Source: Neodiprion pinetum (taxonomy: Eukaryota; Arthropoda; Insecta; Hymenoptera; Diprionidae). From it: DNA of 64,000 bases. The stretch covers positions 30,883,922 to 30,947,921 of the forward strand of contig NC_060232.1 in assembly GCF_021155775.2 (NCBI RefSeq). The letters run 5' to 3'. The notes beneath the pieces are model-generated. The model saw only the letters and a program-made list of their open reading frames with translations. It was not told the origin of the DNA and made no database searches. Each line of letters begins with the position of its first letter. The first letter of the stretch is position 1. The translations under genes were made by a program, and so were the position numbers. Shown here piece after piece: positions 50,801-62,654 of this stretch.

Positions 50801-52681
50801 TTCTTCATTCATATTTGCATGAAAATAAGCCATTGCGATTGAGTTAGTATGTCCAGTTCTCATAAATTAAGTTAATAATATATGCAATTAGCAGTACCGC
50901 AGTCAGACTATAGTTAAACTCAGTATATGTAAACATTATTTGCAAGTGCAGCATTTGCAATATCTGAAAATAATAAATATGTGAAGTCTGTTACTCCGAT
51001 TTCACAAAATTTTCTTAAAGAATGGTCAAACATTCATAATAATGCGCCAACAAAGGTACTTATAACTACTAAAACCTGGACATATTAATATGAATTCTAC
51101 TTTTCCAAAGAAGCTATGAAACGCTGCTGGCCCGAAAAGATCACGACAAATAAAATAATCTTATGTATATTACCTGAATATATAGATAATGCATGGGAAG
51201 CTAAGCTTCTACTTAATTACAATGGGGGCAGGCAAGGATTAAGGGACAACACCACTGTGACCCCCTGTTTTTTTTACATTTTTCGACAATTTTTTTTTAT
51301 CGGAAAAATAAGAGATATTCGAAAAAATTTTTTTGCGTTTTCTTGTTTATTAATTTTTCAAAAAACATTATTTACATATTTTTCACGTCGCATGGTGGCG
51401 CTGGGGAAGCTCTCGCGTCAGGTGCTGTTGTCTCCGCAGTGGTTTGCGGCACGCAGCAAAACTCTTCAACGTCGACTTAAAACAAAATTCGCAGTGTTTT
51501 CGTTAATAGTATGACATTTTGAAGTGAAGTACATGGGGATTGGGAAAAAAATTGATTTTTAAAAAATAGGCACGCTTTTGAAATTAAAGAATGATTTTTG
51601 AGCAAAATTTCTCATTGAAACAGGCTATAACTTTTATTATTATTGAGATATCGAAAAAATCCTATGTAGTTCATTAGATAATCTATTTTCATTCATATAA
51701 TAAAAATTTGAAGTCGATCGGATAAAAATTGCTCGAGTTTTGCTGCGTGCCACAGTCAAAAAAGTGGTTTCGTAAAAAACGCGTTTAAAGTTTTAGATTT
51801 GTTAATTTGTCCCACTCCGGAGGGAAAAAAATCGTTGATATTGCAACCGATATCGCGGTATTAGTGTTCAATGATGGCCTGAGAAGCCTCATGAAAGTTC
51901 TGGAGACGTTGGGGATAATCATCGGCCCAAATTGTTTCAACTTTTGCGTTGAGACCGACGCAGCGCTGCACCGTTCCACAAAATATTCAATATCTACGAA
52001 AATAATTATTTTTCGACCTGGGTCCAACGGCATCTTAATCTTAAAAGTATGTTAGATTTTTTTAAATGGTTTTCAAAAAATCGATTTTTTGAAACCGTCA
52101 CAGTGGTGTTGTCCCTTAAGCAAACTTTGCGGGATCAAGCTTGAAAGGTGGTGGTACTGAATTGGATTGGCTTATTTTTATGAAAATATGAAGCATCATC
52201 ATCAATCCAAGCTAGATTTCAGTGGTTGAGCTAGGTTCACCTTACAGATGGAGAAGCTGATTGGCAGGACCGAATCACCTCAGGGTTCGACAGATTGGTT
52301 GCATTCGCCTCCACTGAATTGGACAAGCGTAGGAGGTCCACCGAAGGAGTAAATACCAGCCCAGACAGCGGTTTGGGGTCCGATAGTACAGTTACTGGTC
52401 CCCCACCTATAGTTCCCTCTCCTGATGAGGCTCTTGGCCCTCCACGGACACCTTCACCGACAAGTCCACGTCCTCCAAATCCTCCGACTAATAGCAATAT
52501 TTCTTCGGTCCCTCTCAAATACCAGCGACAGCAACCTGATCCTGAACGGCATCACTTTAAAAAAAAGTTTTTCCACAGAGATTGGAATAATTCAGGGGGG
52601 ACAAGTAAGTTTCGTCCCAAAGGAAAAGACTGGGACTGGCATAATTCTGGGCAATGGCCCCCTAATGGTGATCAGTCCTAA
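41865..52681 (+). CDS. DOT1L: DOT1 histone H3 lysine-79 methyltransferase
   Basis: Eleven exons: 41865-41942, 43781-43960, 44999-45325, 45405-45672, 45753-46443, 46526-46997, 47219-47827, 47944-48458, 48717-48965, 49379-49611, 52248-52681. They sum to 4,056 nt and 1,351 aa in one frame. The catalytic DOT1 fold is at residues 1-330: SAM loop DLGSGVGQ (160-167), then VNNFAFGP and a closing SPLKGSVSWTGKPVSYYLH. A Lys/Arg-rich nucleosome-binding segment with GRQRGRGVKKTKPKK follows, then coiled coil (exons 6-7). A conserved SPAKLALRRHLSQERL motif opens exon 8, next to a 40-residue glycine-rich stretch. The C terminus is Ser/Pro-rich and disordered. The enzyme mono- to trimethylates H3K79 without a SET domain and is linked to elongation. 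The large introns 1, 2 and 10 are non-coding; introns 9 and 10 carry transposon remnants. Confidence 0.93.
49084..49249. mobile_element. TA-flanked MITE (166 bp) in DOT1 intron 9
   Basis: The left end TA-CCGTATTTTTCCGAGTATA mirrors the right end, which reads inward TA-CCGTATTGTGCCGACTATA, with AAGCC following on both. TA occurs at each boundary (49084-49085, 49248-49249). It fits a non-autonomous Tc1/mariner-type insertion. The interior has further GCATATAAGA direct copies and no ORF of its own. Confidence 0.7.
51239..52119. mobile_element. TTAA-flanked Kolobok-like DNA transposon remnant (881 bp) in DOT1 intron 10
   Basis: TTAA at 51239-51242 and 52116-52119 bounds near-perfect terminal repeats that begin GGGACAACACCACTGTGAC. 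TTAA duplication with a purine-starting terminus is the known pattern of the Kolobok superfamily; piggyBac also uses TTAA but normally starts CCC. Inside, a plus-strand frame at about 51807-52020 reads AVLVFNDGLRSLMKVLETLG followed by a Cys-containing stretch. I relate this to the C-terminal FNDG region of insect Kolobok-type transposases from memory. The remaining transposase is missing, so the copy is non-autonomous. Confidence 0.6.
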
Positions 52682-55600
52682 CCCACCCCCTATCAGCCCA
52701 CCTGTTATAACTGAAGTGCTTTCTACAATAACAGTCCGTGATCAACTATGCAGATTTAGATTGACTTCTTGAAAATATTCTACTCAAAGTCAACCTGTTA
52801 GATTTTTTAATTTTAGATTAATGCATTTGAGGGTGATCCTTGTTGGTAAATGTCAAGCTGAACTTTGAATTGGGTCTGTGTGTCAAAATTTTTCTTGCGA
52901 TTTAATCAAATCATTGTATTTAGTAGAAAATAATCAACTTTTCGTACTGTTTTTATTTTTCTCTTTTTTTTCCAAATAGATAAATCACATAGAAGTTATT
53001 AAGTATTTTAGGTCTATTGTGGCATCATATTGTTATAATTTTCAAACTGCCTTAACTATGTTAATTTGGAAGATATTCATATAAAGACATAAGTTAACGA
53101 TGGAGTGTGATAGTAATCTATCTTTAACCCTTACGTGGGACACCTCACGGGTAAGAAGTATGTGGCAATGGGAAGTATGGGTCAATCTGACCCCCATCTC
53201 AGTAATCATTGCCTAGTTAAAATAACATTTAACCTAATGTCTTGAAGAACTTCTAAAGTACCCTTCAGATATTAGTTTTTTTGGCAGATAATTTTTTTCC
53301 AAGAATATTCCATTGTTAATTGTGGATAAAATTTACGAATTTATGAAGGGATCTATAGACTATTGAACTTGGCGTGGGGTCGATTCCACCCCAGGGTGCC
53401 ATGTAAGGGTTAATATTTAGATTAAATATCCCATTATCCAAATGAGTTACACTTACTTCCAAGGTCCAACAGTCATTGATGAGCAACTTTTTTTTTTCAT
53501 TTTACCGTTTGTATCAACCAATGTCACTACACTTATAGTTCCTAGTAAGCCCAGGGTGATCACAGATCGATAAAAATTTGGTAATTCTAAGAAAGTCCGA
53601 TAATTTAAAGCTGCTCAACGAAAAAAAAAATGGCACAGAACTTTGTTATCAGTCAGACGAAAAATAAATTTCTTCCCCTCTCAGGATGAAAAATGTTTAT
53701 TTACCTTTGACGATGGTATGCAAGCTGAGAGTTTATACATTTTTATCTTTGTCAATGGTTCTAAATCAAGCGTATCCAGTTAATGGTTACTGACAAGAAG
53801 ATATTCTATTTTCAGTGGGGCAATTTTTCTGCTGCGGTTTTGTGATCCCTCTGTTGCCAATAATTTTTTTTCCCGCTTCAAAGTTAATAGGCTGTTTGGA
53901 TGAATGGTCTGGCTTCATAAATTAAAATTTGTCTGGCATAAAACCAGGTCCGATAGGCACAAGTAGAACTTGTCAGAAATTTGAATTTCTGGTGAGGGCT
54001 TCTTGAGTATGAATCAATTTGCATTCATGTTCTTTTTTTTATGAACTGCACCAAAAGATGTCTACTGATGATATAGCTGATGTGAAAATCAAATTTCGTA
54101 AAACAAAGAACGCTCTAATATACGGATTTATTCCAAATAGAAACCCAACCTAAATGTAAAGAAATTTATCATTCTAAGACTTGACTTCATAAATCATTTT
54201 TTAATGTACATGTAAACACAATCCCTGGTACAAATCACAAACTAACTTTTTAAATTTAGCACCGACAACTTCAACTAACATTCACACCATTGTGGAGCTC
54301 ATAGTAAAAACTTATTTCATTTTAAAGATTATTGATAAATTCAAAAATTCTATATACGACACTGATGTGTTGATATAGTTGGCACATGTGATTTTTTAAC
54401 GTGGTAGGTTTCTATGAGCCAAACGAATATAACATTGAAATAAACTGCTACGATTATTAGTTATTATTAATCCATAGATTTCTGTTGATGTCCTTAATTT
54501 TAATAACATAGCAGGCATCTTATAATTCGAATCGATGAAACTAGTTGTTCATGAATTTGATCTAACAATGAGTACGAACATAAGAAACATAAATTTTCTA
54601 TAATGCAATGAAAATTACAATATACAGAACATGTATTGTTGCAATTATTCGATTATGTAAAATTCCCTGGTATCATCTCTTCATGTTCATATAATGTACT
54701 ATAGTTATTGGCATATCAACTTTTGACACTGTTCATTTTACCACTCAAATCCATATTTATTGCTCGCAAGAGTTATTTTTTCACACATTTTTCTGTACAA
54801 GTTAGTGAGATTAAAGTAGAAAAACCAGTGAGATATCACTAAAACTTGAAGGATGAAGTAAAATGATTTTTGAGATACCCAGTGATTTCAATGAGGCAAT
54901 GTAATTGTAAGTAGTGTGATAAGAAAAAAAAAGAATTTGGTTATTTCCTACGAATGTAAAAAGCGCTTCATTTGTAATGCATAACTGTAAATTAACGAAT
55001 GATTATTTAATAACCCCTATACAACAGTACATATAGTTATTGTAATGTAGTCACCTACCGACTGTAGCATGTTACATACACTGCCGAATCTATTGATTAA
55101 TTTTATTACTATTGATCATGATTATTATTTATTGTTTTTATTGGAATATTTTAATACTAAGGTTTTTGTAACAAGCAAAATGTTACTTCTTTTTTACCCT
55201 CCATGTCTTTTCATGTTAATATATCATATTTAAAAAAAAAATATATACACCTATTAATAGTTATTCATCTTTACTGTGCAGTCTAAGCATTCTTGTACGA
55301 GACACTACTAATATTTGATGCAAAGTTTATTCGTACAATGCTGTATGATTCACTTGCATATTCTATAGGTGAGACTCCGAAAGAATTTACACATATTGTC
55401 ATAAGCCTACTTTCAATTGATTTAACAAACTGTTAATTGATATAACTGTGTTAAAAATCACCATGTTTTCGCATCAAAGAATTATTTTCAATTATAATTT
55501 ATTTTGACGTTAATATTACGATACTTTAAATGGTAGTTATTTTTTAAAAAAATTACCCACGGTCAGAATTGTCTGCTCGTGGATAGAGCTCCCATATGCA

Positions 55601-56251
55601 CGCTCTCTTGTTTGTTATCGGCGACATTATTCACTTTCACAGACACCATACACTCTGTGCGGGTGAATAAAATAGAAACATATCAATAAGTATACCGTTA
55701 TTCTACCTATACGGCAGCTTGTATAATAAAGTGTGTGCATTTTACGTGTTATAGGTATAATCATGTGGTGATAAGCGTTCGAGAGAAAAAAACGAGCAGG
55801 TGCATTAGATATTGACAAACAAATTTTCAAAATACAATGCAAAATTCTTCCACAAATTTTAAGAACGTTTTCGGTAATCTAAAATAATTGAGCTAGTCGC
55901 TTCGAAAATGTTGAACTACTTCTTGACTACAAGTTGTATCCAAATTCAAAGTTAATCAAAAACTATTTAGCAAGAACTAATATGTATGCCAAACGAAAAA
56001 AATTTAATAGAAAACGTTAGTAATCGTCATTATCACCTTTAAATTGAATGTAAATTACAGGAAATTTATAGAACGAGATGCTTATTTATAACTTGGGGTC
56101 AACGTGCCATTAATGGAGGCACCAGCATGCATTTTGCATCGTAGCAGTCACCATGACAATGATTACTGCTACGGGCTTGCCATAATTCCACATAAATATG
56201 TAGCACTGTCTTCTATTAGGACACTTGAACTTGAAATCAACACTGAGCAAG
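52682..56251. other. DOT1 3' UTR and intergenic DNA before the ADAMTS-like gene
   Basis: AT-rich, with no coding exon recognised on either strand. It contains one piggyBac-like MITE (53124-53413). AATAAA hexamers near 54439-54444 and 55666-55671 could end the DOT1 message; which is used is unknown. The ORF at 55627-55842 (minus) has no resemblance and no splice partner. Confidence 0.45.
53124..53413. mobile_element. piggyBac-like MITE (290 bp) downstream of the DOT1 stop
   Basis: TTAA at 53124-53127 and 53410-53413 flanks terminal repeats reading inward CCCTTACGTGG (left) and CCCTTACATGG (right), each followed by an ACACC or CACCC continuation. TTAA target sites with CCC-starting termini are typical of piggyBac. 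The interior has GGGTCAATCTGACCCC-type palindromic sequence and no transposase, so it is a non-autonomous copy. It may lie within the DOT1 3' UTR. Confidence 0.75.
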
Positions 56252-59225
56252 ATGATCCTTGGATACAGTTTCCTGTTATTTAGTTTGTTCACAACTGCAT
56301 TTGGAGAAAATATTTCAGAAGACGTAGAAGTTATTCTGTTACCAGTTTGGAATTCGTACTCTGAAAATAAGGTGGGAGATCTCTACATATGTAAAAAAAA
56401 TCATAACATTTCGTAATTTTGAGATTGCTTTTTACCTGTATAATTAGAATGTTAATTTTTTTTAATAGCGTAATGATACGCGAAAGAATACCATAGTTAG
56501 GTACCTTTATTATTATTATTACTCCCGATAACTTATTGTACACACATCTAGCAAAGAATTGAAATTAACGGTAAATGATGCTTGCTAGGTTCCTATAACT
56601 TTCACAGTATTTGGAAGAAAATTGGAATTAACATTACGCAAGAATGATAAACTTTTGGCACCAAGCTTCCGAATTTGGAGACATGGTGTGGACAAAGTAT
56701 TGAAAGAAGTACCAGAATTGAGTACACCATCGCCCTGTCATTATCTTCATCAAGATAATTTGATTTCTGCAGCCATCAGTGTTTGTCACCACCGTACTAT
56801 GGTATGTATTTAATTTTGGACTAGAGCATTATAAGTCATAATATTTATTATGGTATAGCAGGTAAACGTATATGACTATATGTTGACTGTATTATTTGTT
56901 AACATTGATTAATTATTGGTGATCCAAGTATTCGTGTGTATTCCAGTTTATTCTTGCTCCGATAAATATTCAATCTACCCCAAAATCTAATTACAGAAAA
57001 TTTGTTTTTAAATAGCATGGATTAATCTTTTTGGAGAATGTTACGCTCGAGATAACACCTTTACGCAGAGATAATTCATGGTTATCCAATGATCATCTCA
57101 TCAAAGGCCGTTCTGGGGAAATATTGAAAGAACCACATCTTGTCAGAAGAGCTACTATATCATCTCGTATAGCACTACACAAGGATATTCCGGATAGGCC
57201 TACCATACTTTCAAATTTCAATAATGACATAGCGTTGGATTACAATTTGTTCTCTAGACCAAGGAGAGGAAACGGCAAATCCTTAACATTGGAATTGGCA
57301 GTATTTTTCGATGAACCCGCATACAGGCTTTTTTCACCATTTATGGATAAAGACGAGGAGAAAATGCGAGATATGTTATTGGCTTACATAAATGGAGTTC
57401 AAGCACTTTATCACCATCCCACTTTAGGTTCTAAAATCGATCTAGCACTTGTTCGTCTAGATTTGATGCAGAGGCAGCCGTCTGAATTACCACATCACAA
57501 TGGTGAAAGGAACCAACTTCTAGATTCATTTTGCGATTATGCTAAAATCAACAATCCATCTGGAGATAAAAATCCAAATCATTGGGATATGGGTCTTTAC
57601 GTATCTGGGCTAGATTTTTATGCCATAGAAGGTGGCAAGAAGAGCGGAGTAACAATGGGTTTAGCTACAGTTGGTGGTATTTGTCTTGACCAATATGCAT
57701 GTGTAATCGCTGAATTGGGTACTACGAACGTATTTGGAAAGCCTTATCCTTCTGCCGGATTTACTTCAGTTTACATCGCTGCTCATGAAATCGGACACAA
57801 GTTAGTAGACTAGATGTCATCATGTATTTACCGCAATCTCTTGTATTCTTAAAGTATTATTCATTAATAGTTGTGACTTGTATTTTGTAAAAATTATTCT
57901 ATGTCATTTATTCTAGTCCTTTGATTCCGTTGAAAATATTTCATTTTTTTGTCACACACATGTTGATTAAATGTTATTACTTGGTTGAAAGCTTGGGAAT
58001 GCACCACGATTCGACGGGAAACCCATGCCCAAGGGATGGCTATATTATGTCACCTAGCCGGGGTACTCAAGGAGAAACTATTTGGTCTGAATGCAGTCGT
58101 GACGTTGCACGAAAACTTATTGATACCAAAACTTGTCTCTTGGATGAAGCGCAATCAAACTATGACAAAAGCTTGGATCATGCCAAATATCTTGGTTTAC
58201 CTGGCCGAGATTGGAACGCAAAAAAGCAATGTGAAGTTCTTTTAAGGGATAATGACGCAATTGTTGTCACATTATCTCAAGCTTGTCAATCTTTGCAATG
58301 CAAGACTCCACATCGAAGTGGATATTATTTTGCTGGCCCAGCATTAGATGGAACTTACTGCGCAAAGGGAAAAGAATGTCGTGGCGGTGAATGTCTTCCA
58401 AAGTTGCAAATTTCTTCCACAACAGGGAATACAGTCATACAAAAAGGAGGTTGGAGTGCATGGACTGAAGAATCGTGTCATAGTGGCTGCATAGCAGGAG
58501 CGAAAGGAGCCCAAACTAGACGACGACTGTGTAACAATCCTCTTCCACAAAATACATTAGCAGGCTGTGAAGGACTTGGTTATGACGTTACGCTCTGCAA
58601 AGATGAAATGCTGTGCAAGAAAAAGCGGAAAAGTACAACAGAATATGGAACAATGAGATGTAAGAAATTTAGCGAACGATTACCAGAGCTAGACAGCCAA
58701 GGTAGTGGATTACAGGCTCCTCATGAACCTGAAAGACCATGGATGGCTTGCGCAATATTTTGTCGCCGCAATGGGGATAGCTCTTATTATACTCCACGTA
58801 TAGAACTGAACGATATTGGTCTTGACCCATATTTTCCAGATGGAACGTGGTGTCACACTGAACAGGGTGAGAATTATTACTGTCGTCAACACCACTGTTT
58901 ACCAGCTAGTTTTCGCTTTGCGAAAGGATTGATTAAAAATAACATGGAAGAAGATCTAAACTTAGGACCACAGAATGCTCGTCCTGGCAATCAGATAGTT
59001 CCAGAGCAGATGATGAAGTATTTGAGTCTTGGATCAGATGGTTTACCCCTGCTAACAACATTATCACCTAGTACAGCTATGCCTCTGGACGAAGGTGGCT
59101 GGACAGTCAAGGATTACATTGAACTGCCACAACCTGTCAAAGAAGAAATTTTAGAAGCACAAGTCTCTGAGCCTTGTGCTCCAAAACTGCTCGACCTCGA
59201 CACAATGTTCTCTGCAGCCAACTGA
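56252..59225 (+). CDS. ADAMTS-like secreted zinc metalloprotease
   Basis: Exons are 56252-56371, 56589-56801, 57016-57800 and 57992-59225, giving 2,352 nt and 783 aa. The ATG at 56252 starts a clear signal peptide (MILGYSFLLFSLFTTAFGEN). A prodomain runs to a furin-type site RPRR (192-195). The reprolysin catalytic domain contains HEIGHNLGMHHD with zinc ligands H368, H372 and H378 and catalytic E369, then a probable Met-turn GYIMSP. A Cys-containing disintegrin-like or spacer region follows. One thrombospondin type-1 repeat starts near 524 (GGWSAWTEESC), and a short Cys-rich tail follows. There is no C-terminal array of TSP1 repeats, so it is shorter than typical vertebrate ADAMTS proteins; it may match the insect stall/ADAMTS-like group. 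It is likely secreted and acts on extracellular matrix; the substrate is unknown. Intron 3 splits the zinc motif after the second histidine. Confidence 0.9.
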
Positions 59226-60331
59226 GTGGACCAGATACCTCAACTACCGACCTCCACCTATTTTTATTTAATTTATTGCTATTATTATCCTCCATGTCCG
59301 ATGAATGTATGTAAAGCGAGCCTAATAAACGAACAGATACAGGAATATATATTAAGGTACAGCTTCCCAATACGTAAATATCTGTGGCACAGTGTGAGTG
59401 CTGAGTTGGGGGGACAGAGGTGAGGGGCGTTTTGAATGGTAGGCGGATGACGTCACCGTTGTTGCTGACTATTTTAGGAGTGTCTCGCTGCTATCCTCAC
59501 CGACAGGCACACCTTCATATAGCAAAACTTTAAGCAGAGATACTGACACCACGCTGTAAGCTCAGTATAAGAATTATAAAATCAAAATATGGGAACACAT
59601 GCATATCAAATAACTTGACATATTTTTTTATTTAGTGTACAAATAATTAACCAACTTTAAAATTAGAACTTACAAGAAAAATAATTAGAATTATAAGTAA
59701 AGAATATTAATCGTTTTATTATTACAAATAGATATCTTTTATTCATTTACAGGGGTTAGCTGTTCGACATTTATGTATCAACAGCATGGAGCAGTTTATA
59801 TTTGTAATATCGCATTTGAAATTATTGTAATTATTCACATTCACCCACATTCGCATGCATTCATACATACCAACAGTTCCACAGTACGAACACAGTATAA
59901 TTACATAAATAGCATAGTAAATACAGACTCGTACACCATATGTGTAATCACAATCGCAACGTAATCACATAACTTAGCGCCTAGCACGACACGCTCGCCT
60001 GTTTCAAAATCCTAGTTTCACTTTACAGAAGCTGATCGTCAAATGATGAGGTAAAGAGAACATTTTTACAGGCTTGGATCAAGGAACATTTCATCTAATA
60101 TTAAATACTTGATTTTGACTGAGCCTGTTTTTAAATTTGAAGTAAGCTTGCCGTGGACAAGATTACCGATCTAGGGTTTCCTAGACGAACATGAATATGC
60201 TAGATCTTCGATACATATTGTACTGGAACGTACAAAGAGTCTCTATAATCTCTAGGATCGATCGATTACGGGGTTACACAACAGGATGGTTACTTGTTTG
60301 CTCATTTAAATCATTGACCATCACAATTTGA
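59226..60331. other. Convergent 3' interval between ADAMTS-like gene and DnaJ-1
   Basis: Holds both 3' UTRs. A plus-strand AATAAA at 59324-59329 follows the protease stop by about 100 nt. A minus-strand AATAAA (TTTATT on plus) at 59738-59743 could end the DnaJ message. A perfect CRE octamer TGACGTCA occurs at 59448-59455. No coding exon was recognised. Confidence 0.5.
59324..59329 (+). terminator. Poly(A) signal AATAAA for the ADAMTS-like gene
   Basis: Canonical hexamer about 100 nt downstream of the stop codon at 59225. Confidence 0.55.
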
Positions 60332-61408
60332 TCAATTGGGTAAAGTGTCATAAAGTATGTCCTTGGCACTTTGCGTTAATGTTTCAGGGAATTTGATGTC
60401 AAATGCCACTAACAGATCTCCTTTACGCGAAGGCTCTTTAGGGAAAGGTAACCCATGGCCTTGGATTCTCTTTACCAAATTAGGCTTCACTATTTCCCTT
60501 GACAAATTCAGTGTAATCTTCTCCCCAGATAGCGTTGGAACTTCAATAACCGTGCCGCACAAGGCTTGTTTCAAAGATAATTTGCATGTATATCTGACAT
60601 CACTGCCCTCTCTCCTGAACAGAGGATGTGGTTTGTCTCTGATAATAAATACGATGTCTGCAGGTACTTTGCCGCGTCCTTGATCACCTTCTTTCTGGAA
60701 AGTTATCTTTGTCCCGGCTTTCCATCCTGGTTTAACGTTGATTGTTAGTACTTTATCTTCTTTTTTAACCGAACCATCAGCTTGGACTACCCTCCTCGAT
60801 ATTTTCATCTTCTTTGTACATCCCCTGGTGATGTCTTCCAAGGTGACATAGAGGTCATGTTCTATAGGTGGATCCTGTGCCCGATCCTTACTGCCTCCTC
60901 TATTAGCGTTTGAGCCAGCGAAGTTGAAAGAATGAGATCTAAATGCCCCTCCTGGCCCGCCAGGTCTCGCTGGACCCATTCCTAAATGAAAGGGGTCATC
61001 CACGTCCATGTCGTCATCATGAAAACCAAATATACGATTGCTTCCTTGACCACCAAAATCGAAGAATGTCTGAAATGGTGAGGCCGACCCGAAGAATTGT
61101 GCAAATGTAGCTCTTGGATCCCCATGGAAAGTATATGAAGTAAATCCAGGGTCGTTGGGACCGGAAGAAGATCCTCCTGAAGATCCTCCCTTCAAACCTT
61201 CTTCTCCATACTTGTCAAAGATATCTCGCTTCTTTTTGTCAGATAAAACTTCGTAGGCCTCAGCTATTTCTTTGAATTTTTCTTCAGCACCCGAATTTTT
61301 ATTCTTATCAGGGTGATATTTCAAAGCCAATTTACGGTATGCTTTCTTAATTTCATCATCGCTTGCTCCCCGGGCAATCCCTAGCATCTTATAGTAGTCT
61401 TTTCCCAT
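60332..61408 (-). CDS. DnaJ-1: DnaJ homolog subfamily B (Hsp40), heat-inducible DnaJ-1 type
   Basis: A single uninterrupted 358-aa frame. The J domain is at residues 1-70, with DYYKMLGIARGASDDEIKKA and the Hsp70-activating HPD at 32-34. A Gly/Ser/Phe-rich linker covers about 73-170. The two C-terminal substrate-binding domains cover about 178-350 (GCTKKMKISRR, then GDLLVAFDIKFPE). No CxxCxGxG zinc finger is present, so it is a type II (DNAJB) co-chaperone. It stimulates Hsp70 ATPase and delivers misfolded clients in cytosol and nucleus. An acceptor TTGTTGCAG at 61420 lies 11 nt before the ATG, so the coding exon is preceded by a 5' UTR intron. The upstream exon probably ends at 62466 with donor GTGAGT. 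A heat-shock promoter lies just beyond it. Confidence 0.95.
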   Translation of the reverse strand: MGKDYYKMLGIARGASDDEIKKAYRKLALKYHPDKNKNSGAEEKFKEIAEAYEVLSDKKKRDIFDKYGEEGLKGGSSGGSSSGPNDPGFTSYTFHGDPRATFAQFFGSASPFQTFFDFGGQGSNRIFGFHDDDMDVDDPFHLGMGPARPGGPGGAFRSHSFNFAGSNANRGGSKDRAQDPPIEHDLYVTLEDITRGCTKKMKISRRVVQADGSVKKEDKVLTINVKPGWKAGTKITFQKEGDQGRGKVPADIVFIIRDKPHPLFRREGSDVRYTCKLSLKQALCGTVIEVPTLSGEKITLNLSREIVKPNLVKRIQGHGLPFPKEPSRKGDLLVAFDIKFPETLTQSAKDILYDTLPN

Positions 61409-61419
61409 TGCTTGTGATC

Positions 61420-62465
61420 CTGCAACAAATTAATCAATGTAAATTAACCATGTGAATTTGAAATAAATTGAATTTAAACCTACAGTAAAATAGTGGAAAA
61501 AAACTCCAATCTCGAATTCTTAGTGTAATGATCTCTAATGATCCATGTCATAATCACAAGTGGCGAGTGACACTCCAACCAAGAGTAAATACCCAATCAA
61601 TAAAACAGTAGGACTGTTACGAAAACGAAAACAACACACGTCAAAATAAATTAATTGCAAATAGGATCCGATATGCGAAAGATCTAACCAGTGATGAAGA
61701 ATGAAAATAGGATCCGATATGCGAAAGATCTAACCAGTGATGAAGAATGAAAATAGAAGTATAAATATTATCGAGTTGATTTGAACGTTACTAGTCCAAT
61801 GTCATAGTGTCTTCAGATCCTTATAAAGAGTTAAAACTTACAGAAAGTGAAATGTTCAATTGAATGAAATTACGACCTCGGATTTACGACGTTGGTACCA
61901 AAACTTCGTACAATCAAGGCTATTTTCTCAATAAGAATTTGTAGCAGCTGTAGCCAAAGATGAGAGTTATTAATACGGAGGGCGAAGATTAAAAAAGGCA
62001 ACAAATTAAAAATTCGGTACGTTTTCAAACTTTGGAACTACTGACTACAGTGCGTAACTTTTACATGAAACGTATGGTGATAACGGTACGTTGAATTAAC
62101 AGATATTTTTAAAAACAGTTTACACGGTCATTCGATGTGCTTTGCTACAGACGATACACTACATACAGGCCACAGAGGGGACAGCGGGCCCTACACACCC
62201 ACGTATTAGACGGTCTATTTCTGGATATGATGAAACCTATAGCATCGAACAGTGTAGCAATTCCAAACAACTCAAAAATAAACTCAACGATCGAAGTGGA
62301 TTGAGAATCACTCCCATTGCCATTCTCGTATATGCACGATCATCGCAGACTTCTAAATTTCGCGTCGCGTATATCTACATGATGGAGATAAATGCGGAGC
62401 TATTTTCAATTTCAGATTCTGATTTAAAATCCTACGCAGACAATATACTCATTTGAACTACTCAC
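61420..62465 (-). other. Predicted 5' UTR intron of DnaJ-1
   Basis: The minus-strand donor GTGAGT at 62465 and acceptor TTGTTGCAG at 61420 fit a 1.05-kb intron separating the promoter-proximal exon from the coding exon. The intron contains a 46-bp tandem duplication. The ORF at 62142-62456 (plus) runs antisense within it and is not supported as a gene. Confidence 0.55.
61661..61752. repeat. 46-bp exact tandem duplication
   Basis: The unit beginning ATAGGATCCGATATGCGAAA occurs at 61661-61706 and is repeated immediately at 61707-61752, with a few bases of a third copy following. It lies within the predicted DnaJ-1 5' UTR intron. Near identity suggests a recent duplication or an assembly artefact. 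Confidence 0.9.
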
Positions 62466-62628
62466 TTTGGGGATTATTTTATACTAGTTGTCGTGGGTCT
62501 GTTATATATCCAAATACACTTGAATCACTAAACTGCTTAATAAACTCCAACACGTATTAAACGTTACTCTCGTAGCGTACGTTTCACGTCTTGTGATGCA
62601 CTAAAGTATGGCGTAGGTTGCGCAGCCC

Positions 62629-62635
62629 ATATATA
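62629..62635 (-). promoter_or_regulatory. TATA box of DnaJ-1
   Basis: TATATAT on the minus strand, 20 bp downstream of the heat-shock element and about 160 bp upstream of the predicted first donor site. It places the transcription start near 62600. Confidence 0.65.
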
Positions 62636-62654
62636 CAAACGTTCGTCTAGTACT

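Noticed and set aside
50358..50847. Hydrophobic ORFs within DOT1 intron 10
   Set aside because: AT-rich frames rich in Leu/Phe/Val with no start or splice support; the frame of DOT1 joins cleanly across this intron without them.
62142..62456. 104-aa plus-strand ORF upstream of DnaJ-1
   Set aside because: It is antisense within the predicted 5' UTR intron and has no family resemblance.
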